A stretch of DNA of 64,000 bases, from NCBI GenBank assembly GCA_023205875.1, contig CP060755.1, positions 1 to 64,000 of the forward strand. Direction: 5' to 3'. The notes beneath the pieces are model-generated. The model saw nothing but the letters and a program-made list of their open reading frames with translations. It ran no database searches and was not told the DNA's origin. The position numbers and the translations under genes were made by a program. The number at the start of each line of letters is the position of its first letter. Position 1 is the first letter of the stretch. This DNA is from Chloropicon primus (taxonomy: Eukaryota > Chlorophyta > Chloropicophyceae > Chloropicales > Chloropicaceae). Positions 1 through 8,858 of this stretch are shown piece after piece.

Positions 1-363
1 AAACCTAAACCTCCTAAAACCTAAAACCTAAACCTAAAAACCTAAAAACCTAAAACCTAAAACCTAAAACCTAAAACCTAAAACCTAAAACCCAAAACCT
101 AAAACCTAAAACCTAAAACCTAAAACCTAAAACCTAAAACCTAAAACCTAAAACCTAAAACCTAAAACCTAAAACCTAAAACCTAAAACCTAAAACCTAA
201 ACCTAAAACCTAAAACCTAAAACCTAAAACCTAAAACCTAAAACCTAAAACCTAAACCTAAAACCTAAAACCTAAAACCTAAAACCTAAAACCTAAAACC
301 TAAAACCTAAAACCTAAAACCTAAAACCTAAAACCTAAAACCTAAAACCTAAAACCTAAAACC
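1..363. repeat. Telomere, (CCTAAAA)n
   Basis: Nearly uninterrupted tandem array of the heptamer CCTAAAA, with occasional CCTAAA and CCTAAAAA variants. The C-rich strand reads 5' to 3' from base 1, as expected for a left chromosome end; the G strand would be TTTTAGG. This differs from Arabidopsis-type TTTAGGG and Chlamydomonas-type TTTTAGGG by having only two G per unit. Confidence 0.93.
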
Positions 364-600
364 TGGGCCTAAGGCCTAAAGCCTAAGGCCTGGGCCTGGG
401 CCTGCCTAAGGCCTGGGCCTAAGGCCTGGGCCTGGGCCTGGGCCTGGGCCTGGGCCTGGGCCTGGGCCTGGGCCAAGGCCTAAGGCCTAAGGCCTAAGGC
501 CTGCCTAAGGCCTAAAACCTAAAACCTAAAAACCTAAAACCTAAAACCTAACAACCTAACAACCTAACAACCTAACAACCTACAAACCTACAAACCTAAG
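364..600. repeat. Degenerate telomere-adjacent repeats
   Basis: From 364 to about 511 the array changes to alternating GGCCTAA and GGGCCT units. It returns to CCTAAAA at about 511-548, then runs through CCTAACAA (about four copies) and CCTACAAA (two copies) variants. It looks like decayed or variant telomere sequence forming the inner edge of the array. Confidence 0.8.
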
Positions 601-695
601 GAAGGACGACCTGGCCAAGGAAAGGAGCAGGAGAACAAAAGAAGCCTAAGAGAAAGACACCGTCGCATCATCCAAGCTTGCCGTGGTGCCTCCGA
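601..695. repeat. Subtelomeric direct repeat, copy 1
   Basis: About 95 bp beginning GAAGGACGACCTGGCCAAGG, repeated with a few differences at 799-893, a period of 198 bp. Short telomere-like pieces (CCTAAAACCTAACGCC near 725) lie between the copies. Confidence 0.75.
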
Positions 696-798
696 GTCAC
701 CGCGTTTCCTAATGCCTTGGGAGTCCTAAAACCTAACGCCTAAAAGGCCCTCTCGTGGGTCCGAAGTGCCTTGAGTAGGGTTTGCCCGAGGAAGGAAG

Positions 799-893
799 GA
801 AGGACGACCTGGCCAAGGAAAGGAGCCGGAGAACAAAAGAAGCCTAAGAGAAAGACACCGTCGCATCATCCAACCTTTCCGTGGTGCCTCCCA
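799..893. repeat. Subtelomeric direct repeat, copy 2
   Basis: Second copy of the unit at 601-695, differing at a handful of positions (GCAGG/GCCGG, AAGCTTGCC/AACCTTTCC). A shorter related pair, TGGGTTTTAGT followed by CGG or GGTCCG, occurs near 942 and 1125. Confidence 0.75.
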
Positions 894-2230
894 GCCACCT
901 CATGTTTTCCTTCTAGTATAGGTTTTAAGTGTGATCTGGGTTTTAGTCGGCCCTAAACCAGGTCGCATAAGACGACGGATTCCAGCAGAAGAGTGGATCA
1001 GGGTAAGGTTTACGATTGGACCTCGTTATTCTCTGGTGCCCTAGATTGCACTCCACCCGGAACAGGTCTCTCCATCACGGACTCCATTCACATAACATCA
1101 TCATCATCCATGGAGGTCTGTGGTTTGGGTTTTAGTGGTCCGACAGATGGACCTGTACAGGTTCGACGACGACGGAAACATACACCATATTAGAGGAGTA
1201 TTCAAATATAAAATACAAGCCCCTTCTGACAAAGTTTTACAGCCATCGGACACGAACTGGATCCGTCACTCCACTATTCGTGCCAAAAAGTAGGCCCCAA
1301 AATGGACAATAATAGCTACAGAATCATATCATACACACCTACATTACACAATCAACTCAGCATGAACCAAACCAAGAGGATCCAAGCCACGAACAACTAC
1401 CCACAGACACCTCTCCTCGCCTTCCCTCCTCTCCCACACTCCAGCATTGCCCCAAGAACACCTCACCTCTCCCACCCCTCGACGCCGGTGCCCGGACCCG
1501 AGCACACATCATCTCGCCCCTCCTCCCACTCATTGTCATGGTCCATGACTCATGGAGCAAGGCGACTGAGATCAACGCATTCCAATAACCCCAATTGGGC
1601 CCCCACAGACCCAAACACACCTCAAAATCAATCATCTGCCTCTCCGCTGGACCTCCATTAGCCCCTCCACAGGCCCTCCATCAGCTCCCCATGAGGTTCT
1701 CCAAGCCTAATCAGAAGATGCCACCAAAGTCCACCGATGAACCCAACACACAGAAGCATTCCAACACTAACATAACAACCCAAGATCACCTCCTCTCCTC
1801 CCCTCTCCCCTCCCTTCTCCTCTCCGCCATCACCCAGCAGGCTGAGCTGGGGCGTGATGATTCACCATGCATTGTGTCATTTTAATCCCCGGTATTTGGT
1901 ATCTCCCCGCAAGACGGGAAATCTATTAGTGGCGGCCCAAATCCCTCATTCAAAGACCCGAGAAAGAGAGAAAGAGAAAGAGAGAGAGAGAGAGTACGAC
2001 GACGACGACGACGACGACGACGACGTGACGTTGCGCGCGCCGGGGCCGAGGGACGAACCTCTATCACCCAACAACACACGCACACATATACACACAATAC
2101 TCAACTCAATTATACTCGACTTACATTGATAAAACCCGACCCACCCACAACGACAACACCACGACCACGACGCAAGGGAAGGAACACCAATCAAATCAAA
2201 TCAAATCAAAAACACAAAAACAAAACCACC
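894..2230. other. Subtelomeric region without a convincing gene
   Basis: Lower-GC, strand-asymmetric DNA (C/A-rich on the + strand from about 1300 to 1850). The open frames here are short, of low complexity and show no recognisable domain. Near the cytochrome c1 start there are GA-rich (1961-1994) and (ACG)n (about 1996-2025) microsatellites that probably fall in the promoter or 5' UTR. Confidence 0.5.
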
Positions 2231-3091
2231 ATGGCCTTCTTCTTGTGGAGGAGCTTGAGGAGCAAGTTCACGACGGACGGGGTCGCGCGGCTGGCGTCGT
2301 GCGGGGCGCTCGCGACGACGGCCTTCGTGGGACTCAGCGAGGACAACGTCGCGGTGGCGGACGAGGCGGAGCACGGACTTCACTCCGCCCAGTACCCGTG
2401 GCCGCACAACGGCGTGTTTAGCTCCTACGACCACGCCAGCATAAGGAGGGGGCACCAGGTGTACCAGCAGGTGTGCGCGGCGTGCCACTCGGTCGCGCTC
2501 CTGCATTACCGCGACCTGGTGGGCGTGTGCTACACGGAGGACGAGGTGAAGGAGATGGCCGAGGAGAACGAGGTCGTGGACGGGCCGGACGACACGGGCG
2601 AGATGTTCGACAGGCCCGCCAAGCTGAGCGACCCGTTGCCGAGGCCCTACCCGAACGAGGAGGGGGCGAGGTACGCCAACGGCGGGGCTTACCCACCGGA
2701 CCTGTCGCTGATCACCAAGGCCAGGCACGACGGCGAGAACTACGTGTTCAGCCTGCTCCTGGGCTACAGGGACCCGCCTGCGGGGGTGACGGTGAGGGAG
2801 GGGCTCTATTACAACCCCTACTTCCCCGGCGGAGCCATCGCGATGCCCAAGATGCTTGCCGACGGTGGCGTGGAGTATGACGACGGGACGCCGGCCACCG
2901 AGTCTCAGATGGCCAAGGACGTGACCACCTTCCTGGCCTGGGCCGCGGAGCCGGAGCACGACGATAGGAAGCTCATGGGAGTGAAGTGGATCTTCGTCCT
3001 CTCCCTGGTGCTCATGCAGGCGGTGTACTACAAGAGGCTCAGGTTCGCGCCACTCAAGAGTAGGAAGATAATCGTTGACGCGGTGAACTAG
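2231..3091 (+). CDS. CYC1: Cytochrome c1, complex III haem subunit
   Basis: Single-exon, 286-residue precursor of the mitochondrial cytochrome bc1 haem protein, which passes electrons from the Rieske protein to cytochrome c. The haem site is VCAACHS (C82, C85, H86). The family blocks [13 protein letters not shown] and [15 protein letters not shown] follow; M205 in the AMP motif is the expected sixth haem ligand. A C-terminal hydrophobic helix (about residues 247-264) followed by the basic [12 protein letters not shown] is the usual inner-membrane anchor. The basic N-terminus and the hydrophobic stretch near residues 20-35 look like a bipartite mitochondrial presequence. The start at 2231 (ACCATGG context) was preferred to the in-frame upstream one at 2126, which adds only low-complexity residues. 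Confidence 0.96.
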   Translation: MAFFLWRSLRSKFTTDGVARLASCGALATTAFVGLSEDNVAVADEAEHGLHSAQYPWPHNGVFSSYDHASIRRGHQVYQQVCAACHSVALLHYRDLVGVCYTEDEVKEMAEENEVVDGPDDTGEMFDRPAKLSDPLPRPYPNEEGARYANGGAYPPDLSLITKARHDGENYVFSLLLGYRDPPAGVTVREGLYYNPYFPGGAIAMPKMLADGGVEYDDGTPATESQMAKDVTTFLAWAAEPEHDDRKLMGVKWIFVLSLVLMQAVYYKRLRFAPLKSRKIIVDAVN

Positions 3092-3216
3092 GAGAGACGA
3101 CGAGACGAGGGGTATATAGTTTAGATTTAGTATACAACAACAAAAGCATTCTTGAAGAAAAAAAAGGCAACGGGACAGTCCTGCCTCCCCATCCCCTCTT
3201 CATGCCCTGCTCCGAG

Positions 3217-5235
3217 CTAGCAGCCCGCGCAGTCCCACAGAATGATGGCCCCGCTGTCGTCCGCGGAGATGATTTTGTGCTCGGACAGGAACTTGACGCA
3301 GACGACGGCGCCGCAGTGGCCCTCGAGGGTCGCCCTGAGGTTCCCTTGCGCCGTGCCCCACACCCTGAGAACCCTGTCCGCCCCGCCCGTGACCACCAAG
3401 GCGTTGCTCGGGGAGAGGCTCAGGCAGGTGGCCTCCTGGGTGTGAGCCTGCACGGAGAACACCGTCTCGGTGTTGGCCAGGTTCCACGTGGTCAGGTACT
3501 TGTCGCTCCCCGCGCTCACCAGCAGCTGCTCGTCCGGCCTGGTGATGCACAAGCCGTTCAGCCTACTGGCCTCCATTACGAAGAAGACCCCGCTGATGTT
3601 CTTGGCCCAGTTGTAGTACTTGCACTTGGTGTCCTTGCTGATGGTCACGACGACTTGCCCCTGCTGGATGAGCTCGCACCCCGTCACGGCGCTCACGTGG
3701 TCCTTCCGGGACGAGACCAGCCTCCTGGTCCCAAAGTCCCACACCTTGACCTCGCCGTGGGAGGACCCGGAGGCCATGATGACCCCGTCGCACGTCACGG
3801 ACGTCACGACGGCGTCCTTGTGGGCCTGGTCCACCTGCCACTCGCTCTTGAGGCTCAGGCCGCCTTGGGGGGTCTCCTGGATCGAAAACAGCTGGATGTT
3901 CCCGTCGCTCTTCCCGCAAAGCAGGGTGGGCCCGTCGGGCCCGGGAAGCTGGACCATGGAAGTCACCACCTTGATCACCTTGCTGTCCTCGCTCCTCTGC
4001 CCCAGGAGGTTCCCCATCGTCTTCGGGCCGTTGTACCCCAGGTTCAGCTTCAGCCTCATCTTGCAGTCCGAGTCCCACGCGCAGATGTTGCCCTTGGTGT
4101 CCGAGGAGAACCAGTACTCGTTGCCCGCGGCGGTGGCCGCGGTGGTCGTGAGGCAGGTGATCGCGCACGAGTGGTTCTCCTCGAGCTTGGCGACCTCGCT
4201 GGCGACCCACCTGCCTCCTGAGGCCGTGCAGGTCACGCCCCAGATCGTGCAGTCGTGGGTGGAGACGAACATGTGCACCTCGGAACCAGAGGACGCGCCC
4301 AAGGCGATGGACACGATGCCCGACTCCACCTGCACGAGCTTGTTGCTGGCCCCCGCCCGGCAGTCGAAGGCGTAGACGTGCTGGTCCTCGCTGCCTATGA
4401 GGATCAAGTCGGTCTGGGGGACCGCCACCATGGTGTTGATCCTCCCCTTGGACACCGGGAAGACGTGCTTCAGGATGACGGACTTGTACGTGTAGCACAG
4501 GACGTCCCCGGAGGTCGTGCCGCAGAAGAAGAGGTCCTGGCTCCCCATGTGGGTGTCAAAGACGCAGCAAGTGCAGTGCCTCTTGAGGGACCCGGCGTTG
4601 CACTCCACGGGGGCGGAGAGGGAGCCCGTGTACGGGTTCACGGTCCAGACAAAGACCCCGCTGTTGCCGCAGGTCACGAAGACGTAGCTCCCAGTCCTCT
4701 CGTCCAGGCTCCCACGCCAGCTCACGCTCTCGAAGCTGCGGCCTTTCAGCGAAGCGTTGCACACGTAGTTCGAAGTGCTGGTGTCCCAGATGTATATCCT
4801 GTCATCCTTGGTGCTCCCCATGGACGCCAGCAGCTTCCCGTCGTGGCTGAAGGCGAGGTCCTGGACTCCAAAGTCGTGCACGCACAGCACGCTCCTCTTC
4901 TTCAGGTTGACCGCGTCCCACAAGATGACGTCGGTGTGCTTCCCCAGCTGGGAGGAGGCGAGGCAAGCGCCGTTCGGAGATATCGCGACGCAGTTGACCA
5001 CGTCCGTGTGGCCCTGAAGTAAGGTCGTGTCTTTGAGTTCCCCTCCGTGGACGCAGCGGATTCCGTTTCCGATGGGGTGGAAGAAGGTCCCTTTCGCGAC
5101 CGGGTCCGTCACAAGGTGTCCCGTGCTCGATATTCCCAAGACCATCTCCAGCTTTCCTGGGCCTTGTTGGTCTCCTGCAGATTGGGCAGGCCCCCTTTCC
5201 TCTTGGGAGAGTGTCGTATTCGTAGTCTCTGTCAT
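3217..5235 (-). CDS. CFAP52: WD40 axonemal protein, CFAP52/WDR16-like
   Basis: 672-residue single-exon protein made almost wholly of WD repeats in two propellers. Features shared with CFAP52 (FAP52, a microtubule inner protein near the A-B doublet junction) include the opening repeat LQGHTDVVNCVAISPNG with DVILWD, then CGTTSGDVLCY in the middle, and a last repeat ending IISADDSGAIILWD. CFAP52 is normally about 620 residues; the excess here is a polar N-terminal extension. It lies upstream of and on the same strand as nothing closely coupled, but the next gene (IQUB, same strand) and the one after it are also axonemal. Other two-propeller WD40 proteins are possible, but the order of motifs favours CFAP52. 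Confidence 0.82.
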   Translation of the reverse strand: MTETTNTTLSQEERGPAQSAGDQQGPGKLEMVLGISSTGHLVTDPVAKGTFFHPIGNGIRCVHGGELKDTTLLQGHTDVVNCVAISPNGACLASSQLGKHTDVILWDAVNLKKRSVLCVHDFGVQDLAFSHDGKLLASMGSTKDDRIYIWDTSTSNYVCNASLKGRSFESVSWRGSLDERTGSYVFVTCGNSGVFVWTVNPYTGSLSAPVECNAGSLKRHCTCCVFDTHMGSQDLFFCGTTSGDVLCYTYKSVILKHVFPVSKGRINTMVAVPQTDLILIGSEDQHVYAFDCRAGASNKLVQVESGIVSIALGASSGSEVHMFVSTHDCTIWGVTCTASGGRWVASEVAKLEENHSCAITCLTTTAATAAGNEYWFSSDTKGNICAWDSDCKMRLKLNLGYNGPKTMGNLLGQRSEDSKVIKVVTSMVQLPGPDGPTLLCGKSDGNIQLFSIQETPQGGLSLKSEWQVDQAHKDAVVTSVTCDGVIMASGSSHGEVKVWDFGTRRLVSSRKDHVSAVTGCELIQQGQVVVTISKDTKCKYYNWAKNISGVFFVMEASRLNGLCITRPDEQLLVSAGSDKYLTTWNLANTETVFSVQAHTQEATCLSLSPSNALVVTGGADRVLRVWGTAQGNLRATLEGHCGAVVCVKFLSEHKIISADDSGAIILWDCAGC

Positions 5236-5793
5236 CTTTTCCTGCTCGCTTGCGTTGCTTTAGGGAGGTCCAGCTTTGGGGGTTCGCGGTGGTGGTGGTG
5301 TTTTGCTCAGGTGAGGTCTATGTCTATGTATGTCCTCCTCCTCCTCCTGTGTGTGTGATGATGATGATGATGATGATGATGATGTTGATGATGATGGTGT
5401 TGAGGGTTGGGGGTTGAGGGTTGAGGGTTGAGGGTTGATGGTGTTAGGTGTTGTGTAAGGGGCTCGGCCAAGAGTCTCCCTCCCCTGCTGATGGTGGTGG
5501 TTTCCCTTCGTTCTTCTTTTCCTTCTCTTCTCTTCTCTTCTCTTCTCTGAGGGTTCTAGTCTTGGAAGGAGAAGGTTTTAAATTCCGACATTATTTCCAA
5601 CCAAGATTTCCCCGTCGTACAAAACCAAGGCGGGACAGAACCAGAATCAGAATCGAGACACACACAAAGGCGGAAGGAGGAGGAGGAGGAAACCATCGTG
5701 GCGTGGCGTGGACCCGATCACGAAGCATGAGGGGGAGAGGGGAGGAGGAGGGGACTGAATGATTGGGCGTGTCGCTATTACTTCAAAAATAAA
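5236..5793. other. Intergenic spacer with microsatellites
   Basis: Upstream region of CFAP52 and downstream of IQUB. It holds a (GAT)n run at about 5357-5396 and about five copies of the heptamer TTGAGGG at 5400-5436. No supported gene is seen. Confidence 0.6.
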
Positions 5794-7395
5794 TTACAAG
5801 TTGAGCGCGCTGTCAAAGTTCGTGCTGACGGACTCCTTCAGGTCGTACGCGTCGTCTACATTAATTTGGTACTTGGCAACCTCTGGGTTGAACTCTGGAG
5901 TCTCCACAAAGGTGATGAAAAGATGGGAAATTCTCCTCCGCAGGCCGGTGAGAGTCTTCGGGTTCCTGCCCCGGCTCAGAAGGTCCGCCTCCCTGTCGAT
6001 AAGGTCGACGATCTCCCGAGTCAGGTTGCAGTCAAACTCCTTGACGGTCCACTTCACGTGCAGCAACACGTCGAGCCGCTCCTCTGTGGTGAGAATGGGG
6101 ACCTGCAAACCGAAGTAGAGCTGCTGCAGCTCGATCGCCCTGGTGGTGTAAGGCGTGTGCACCTCGATGACATGGCCGTCCTTGAGGTTCCACCTCTTGG
6201 GCAAGCTCATCTTGGACAGCACCTTGTTGATGTTCTCGTCGGCGTTCTCCTTCTGGGCGAGGACCTTGAGCCTGTCGATGGTCTGCAGCAGCTTGGTCTC
6301 CTTGAAAAGAAGCTTCTGCAAGGCCTTCTGCTTCTCCTCCTTGGTCATGCCCGAGTTCTTGATCTTCAGGGTCTCCTGGGTGTTCCAAGTCTCCAACTCC
6401 TCGTGCAAGATCTTGAAGTCGCTCTTCTTCTTTGGCCTCATCCTCCTCTCGATGTTGTACCTCCTGTCCGCCTCCTCCTTCTCGACCTTGGCGAGCCTCT
6501 GCTCTTCCGCGAACTTGTCGTGCTCCTCCTTCTTCTTCCTCAGCTCATTCACCTTCTTCCTGGCGATGTACATCCTCAAATTCCTCTGGATCATCACAGT
6601 GCTCGCAAGCACCTTGGAGGCGTGCTCCTCGCTCGTGACGTACGTCCCCGGGACGAGGACCTTGTCCTTTGTGTCGTCCAGCAAGAGCCCATTGCGCTCC
6701 ATCTGGGTGCCGCACTCCCTGGAGCTCTGCACCGTGTGCGTGGCCATGATGAAGGTCTGCGTTTCCCTCGTCAGACGCCTGTCCGGGTCCTCCATCCGCC
6801 TGCGCCTCTCTGTGTTCGTTGATGCGTGGTGGTACACCAAGCCGTCCCTCTTGTCCCTGTATCCACCAAGGTATGGCTTCTGGGTCTTCTTGCTCACGTC
6901 AATGGCCACGTGGACCAGCTTGATGGGCTTCCCCGGCCCCTGGACCACCTCCACGTCAATGGTCTCCGGGAGCTTCCCCGCCACAATCGCAGCCTTCTCC
7001 TTGGCGATGTGGCTCGAGTAGTCCAGCACGAGGTCAAAGTCAGCGTCCGCGTCGGCCTCGAGGCCCAATGCGGAAAGGGGCTGGTCGTCGGGGATAATCT
7101 TCCCCTCATAAAAGACAACTATCGCGCCAATAGATATCCGGAGGTCCTTGCTCAGTAGGGCTTTCACCTCGGAGCCCCTGGACTCGATGGAGATGGACAC
7201 CCTGTGCTTGAAATTCTCGGGCTTGATGGTGAAAGTCGCCCTGACTTCCTCCACCCCCTGTCCCTGCGGCGCCACGGCAGTCACCACGACAACTTCGTCC
7301 TGGGGCTCCGGCTCCTGTGCTTCCGACTCCTGCGCTTCCGGCTCCACGGCCTCGGGCTGCGGAGCCTCCTCCTCCTTGGGCTCTTCCGTGGACAT
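5794..7395 (-). CDS. IQUB: IQ and ubiquitin-like domain protein (IQUB/FAP253)
   Basis: 533-residue protein. After an acidic, Glu/Pro-rich N-terminus it has a ubiquitin-like segment (about residues 50-125, ending in FDLVLDYSS). The conserved IQUB block YLGGYRDKRDGLVYHHAS follows. An IQ-type motif comes next (VMIQRNLRMYIARKKVNELRK region) with a long charged coiled coil, then the conserved C-terminal half with LQQLYFGLQVPILTTEERLD. IQUB is known as a radial-spoke RS1 base adaptor in motile cilia. The ATG at 7395 is the first real ATG of the frame. It is divergent from CFAP20DC, and all three neighbours here are cilium genes. Confidence 0.88.
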   Translation of the reverse strand: MSTEEPKEEEAPQPEAVEPEAQESEAQEPEPQDEVVVVTAVAPQGQGVEEVRATFTIKPENFKHRVSISIESRGSEVKALLSKDLRISIGAIVVFYEGKIIPDDQPLSALGLEADADADFDLVLDYSSHIAKEKAAIVAGKLPETIDVEVVQGPGKPIKLVHVAIDVSKKTQKPYLGGYRDKRDGLVYHHASTNTERRRRMEDPDRRLTRETQTFIMATHTVQSSRECGTQMERNGLLLDDTKDKVLVPGTYVTSEEHASKVLASTVMIQRNLRMYIARKKVNELRKKKEEHDKFAEEQRLAKVEKEEADRRYNIERRMRPKKKSDFKILHEELETWNTQETLKIKNSGMTKEEKQKALQKLLFKETKLLQTIDRLKVLAQKENADENINKVLSKMSLPKRWNLKDGHVIEVHTPYTTRAIELQQLYFGLQVPILTTEERLDVLLHVKWTVKEFDCNLTREIVDLIDREADLLSRGRNPKTLTGLRRRISHLFITFVETPEFNPEVAKYQINVDDAYDLKESVSTNFDSALNL

Positions 7396-8858
7396 TTCTA
7401 CCAAGGAAAGTCCTCTTGTTTGTCTCTCTCTCGTGTGTTCTGTGTCTGGTCCCTAATGCGAGTGCAGTCAAAAGTCTTTCCCTGTCTTATTTTGTACCAT
7501 AGCTAGCTCGGTCGTCCTCGCCGTATGTGTATGTGTGTTGTGTTTGGTTGTGTTCCAGGGTCGTAGGGTGTGTGCCGTCCCCCCCTGTCTTGGCTCTTTC
7601 CTCCCCTAAAGCCCCCTTGTCCTTGTCCTGTCCGTTGTCTTCGTTCTTTCTCTTTCTCTTTCTTGTCGTGTGGGTTGAATAAGGCATTCAAACCACAACC
7701 CCACGTCTTCCCCCAAGGTCAACACCGGACCAAATCGAGCGTACAGGGAGGACAGTGTCAGAATGGGAGAAAAAAGTGTACACAAACCCAACCCCACCAC
7801 ACACAACCCAAGGAGCAGAGCGCCAAGGAGCAGAGCGGCATAGGGGGAGAGAGGAGGAGGAGGGCAATTGTACAATCCTCTCCTCTCCCCTCCCCTCCCT
7901 TTGCTTTCTTTTTTTACCCGCCAAGCCAAGAACATGAAGAAACTACTAAAGTCCTTGGGGGGAACCCAAGACGCGCGCGCGCTCGCCACGTTGATCCACC
8001 TCTTTTGCCCCTTCGTCGATCTCCTTTCCCGCCTCGTCGGTGTTCTCGGTGTTGAAAAGGCCTTTAATAGGGGCCCCGTCTTCGTCTCTTCGTCTCTTCG
8101 TCTCTTCGTCTCTTCGTCTCCTTGTCGTGTCTGCCTCCCCTCGTGTCTCTCCTCTCCTCTCCTCCTTGGAAAAACTTAAGGTTTTAGGATATCTTGGCCT
8201 TGGCCTTGTTAGTTGTTGGCTTGTGGGTTGCGTACGTAGGCCTAGGAGGGAGGGAAAGGATACTACACAGTATCCGCGGCAACACACACAAGCCAAAGGG
8301 CGGGACACACACACACACCCACTCACTCACACTCACACACACTCACACACACATACTTGAGGAGGAACGAACAACAACAACAGGGAAGAACGTCCGCTAA
8401 CCAAACCAACACGGGGGACGGGCGGTGGCTCAAGTATTGGTTCGCCTGGGTTCGAGGAGGCGACACCCAAGGAAAAGATCCAAAACACCCCGCTTGCCGA
8501 GAGAAAGAAAGAAACCAAAGAGGGGGACGAGAACGCACCGGATGCTCGGGAGTTTCGGGTGAAAAGAGCTCTTACGTGACGAGAGAAAGCTCTCTTCAGA
8601 GTGGAACGCCCCCGGTGGCCCTTGCGAGAGAGATCCCTCTGGTGTTTCCGGGACCCAAGGCGATACCCTTCGAGGCGGTTGGCCTCTCGTGGATTGTGTC
8701 GTCGCACTTGCCTCCGGTTATTTTTTGTTGTTTGAGCGACAAGGCGAAGCGGCCACGGTCCTCCCCCTGCTCTCGCGATGGGACTTTCGTCAAACCAGAG
8801 AGGCTAGTGACGTGCGAGTCCAGCTGAACCTGCGGAGAAACAAGAAAAAGCGATAGAG
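7396..8858. other. Long divergent intergenic region
   Basis: 1.46 kb between IQUB (-) and CFAP20DC (+), the longest gene-free stretch outside the subtelomere. It contains tandem TCTTCG-type repeats (about 8081-8122) and (CA)n at about 8305-8352. The part from 8540 to 8830 is GC-rich and less repetitive; it may be 5' UTR. I found no tRNA, snRNA or convincing coding frame. Confidence 0.5.

Noticed and set aside
1302-1885. Open frames of 90-120 codons in the subtelomere
   Set aside because: C/A-rich, Ser/Pro/Thr-rich translations with no domain; equally long frames exist on the other strand.
8440-8475. GGGTTCGAGG resembling a tRNA T-arm
   Set aside because: No matching acceptor, D or anticodon arms; the loop is too long for a T-loop.
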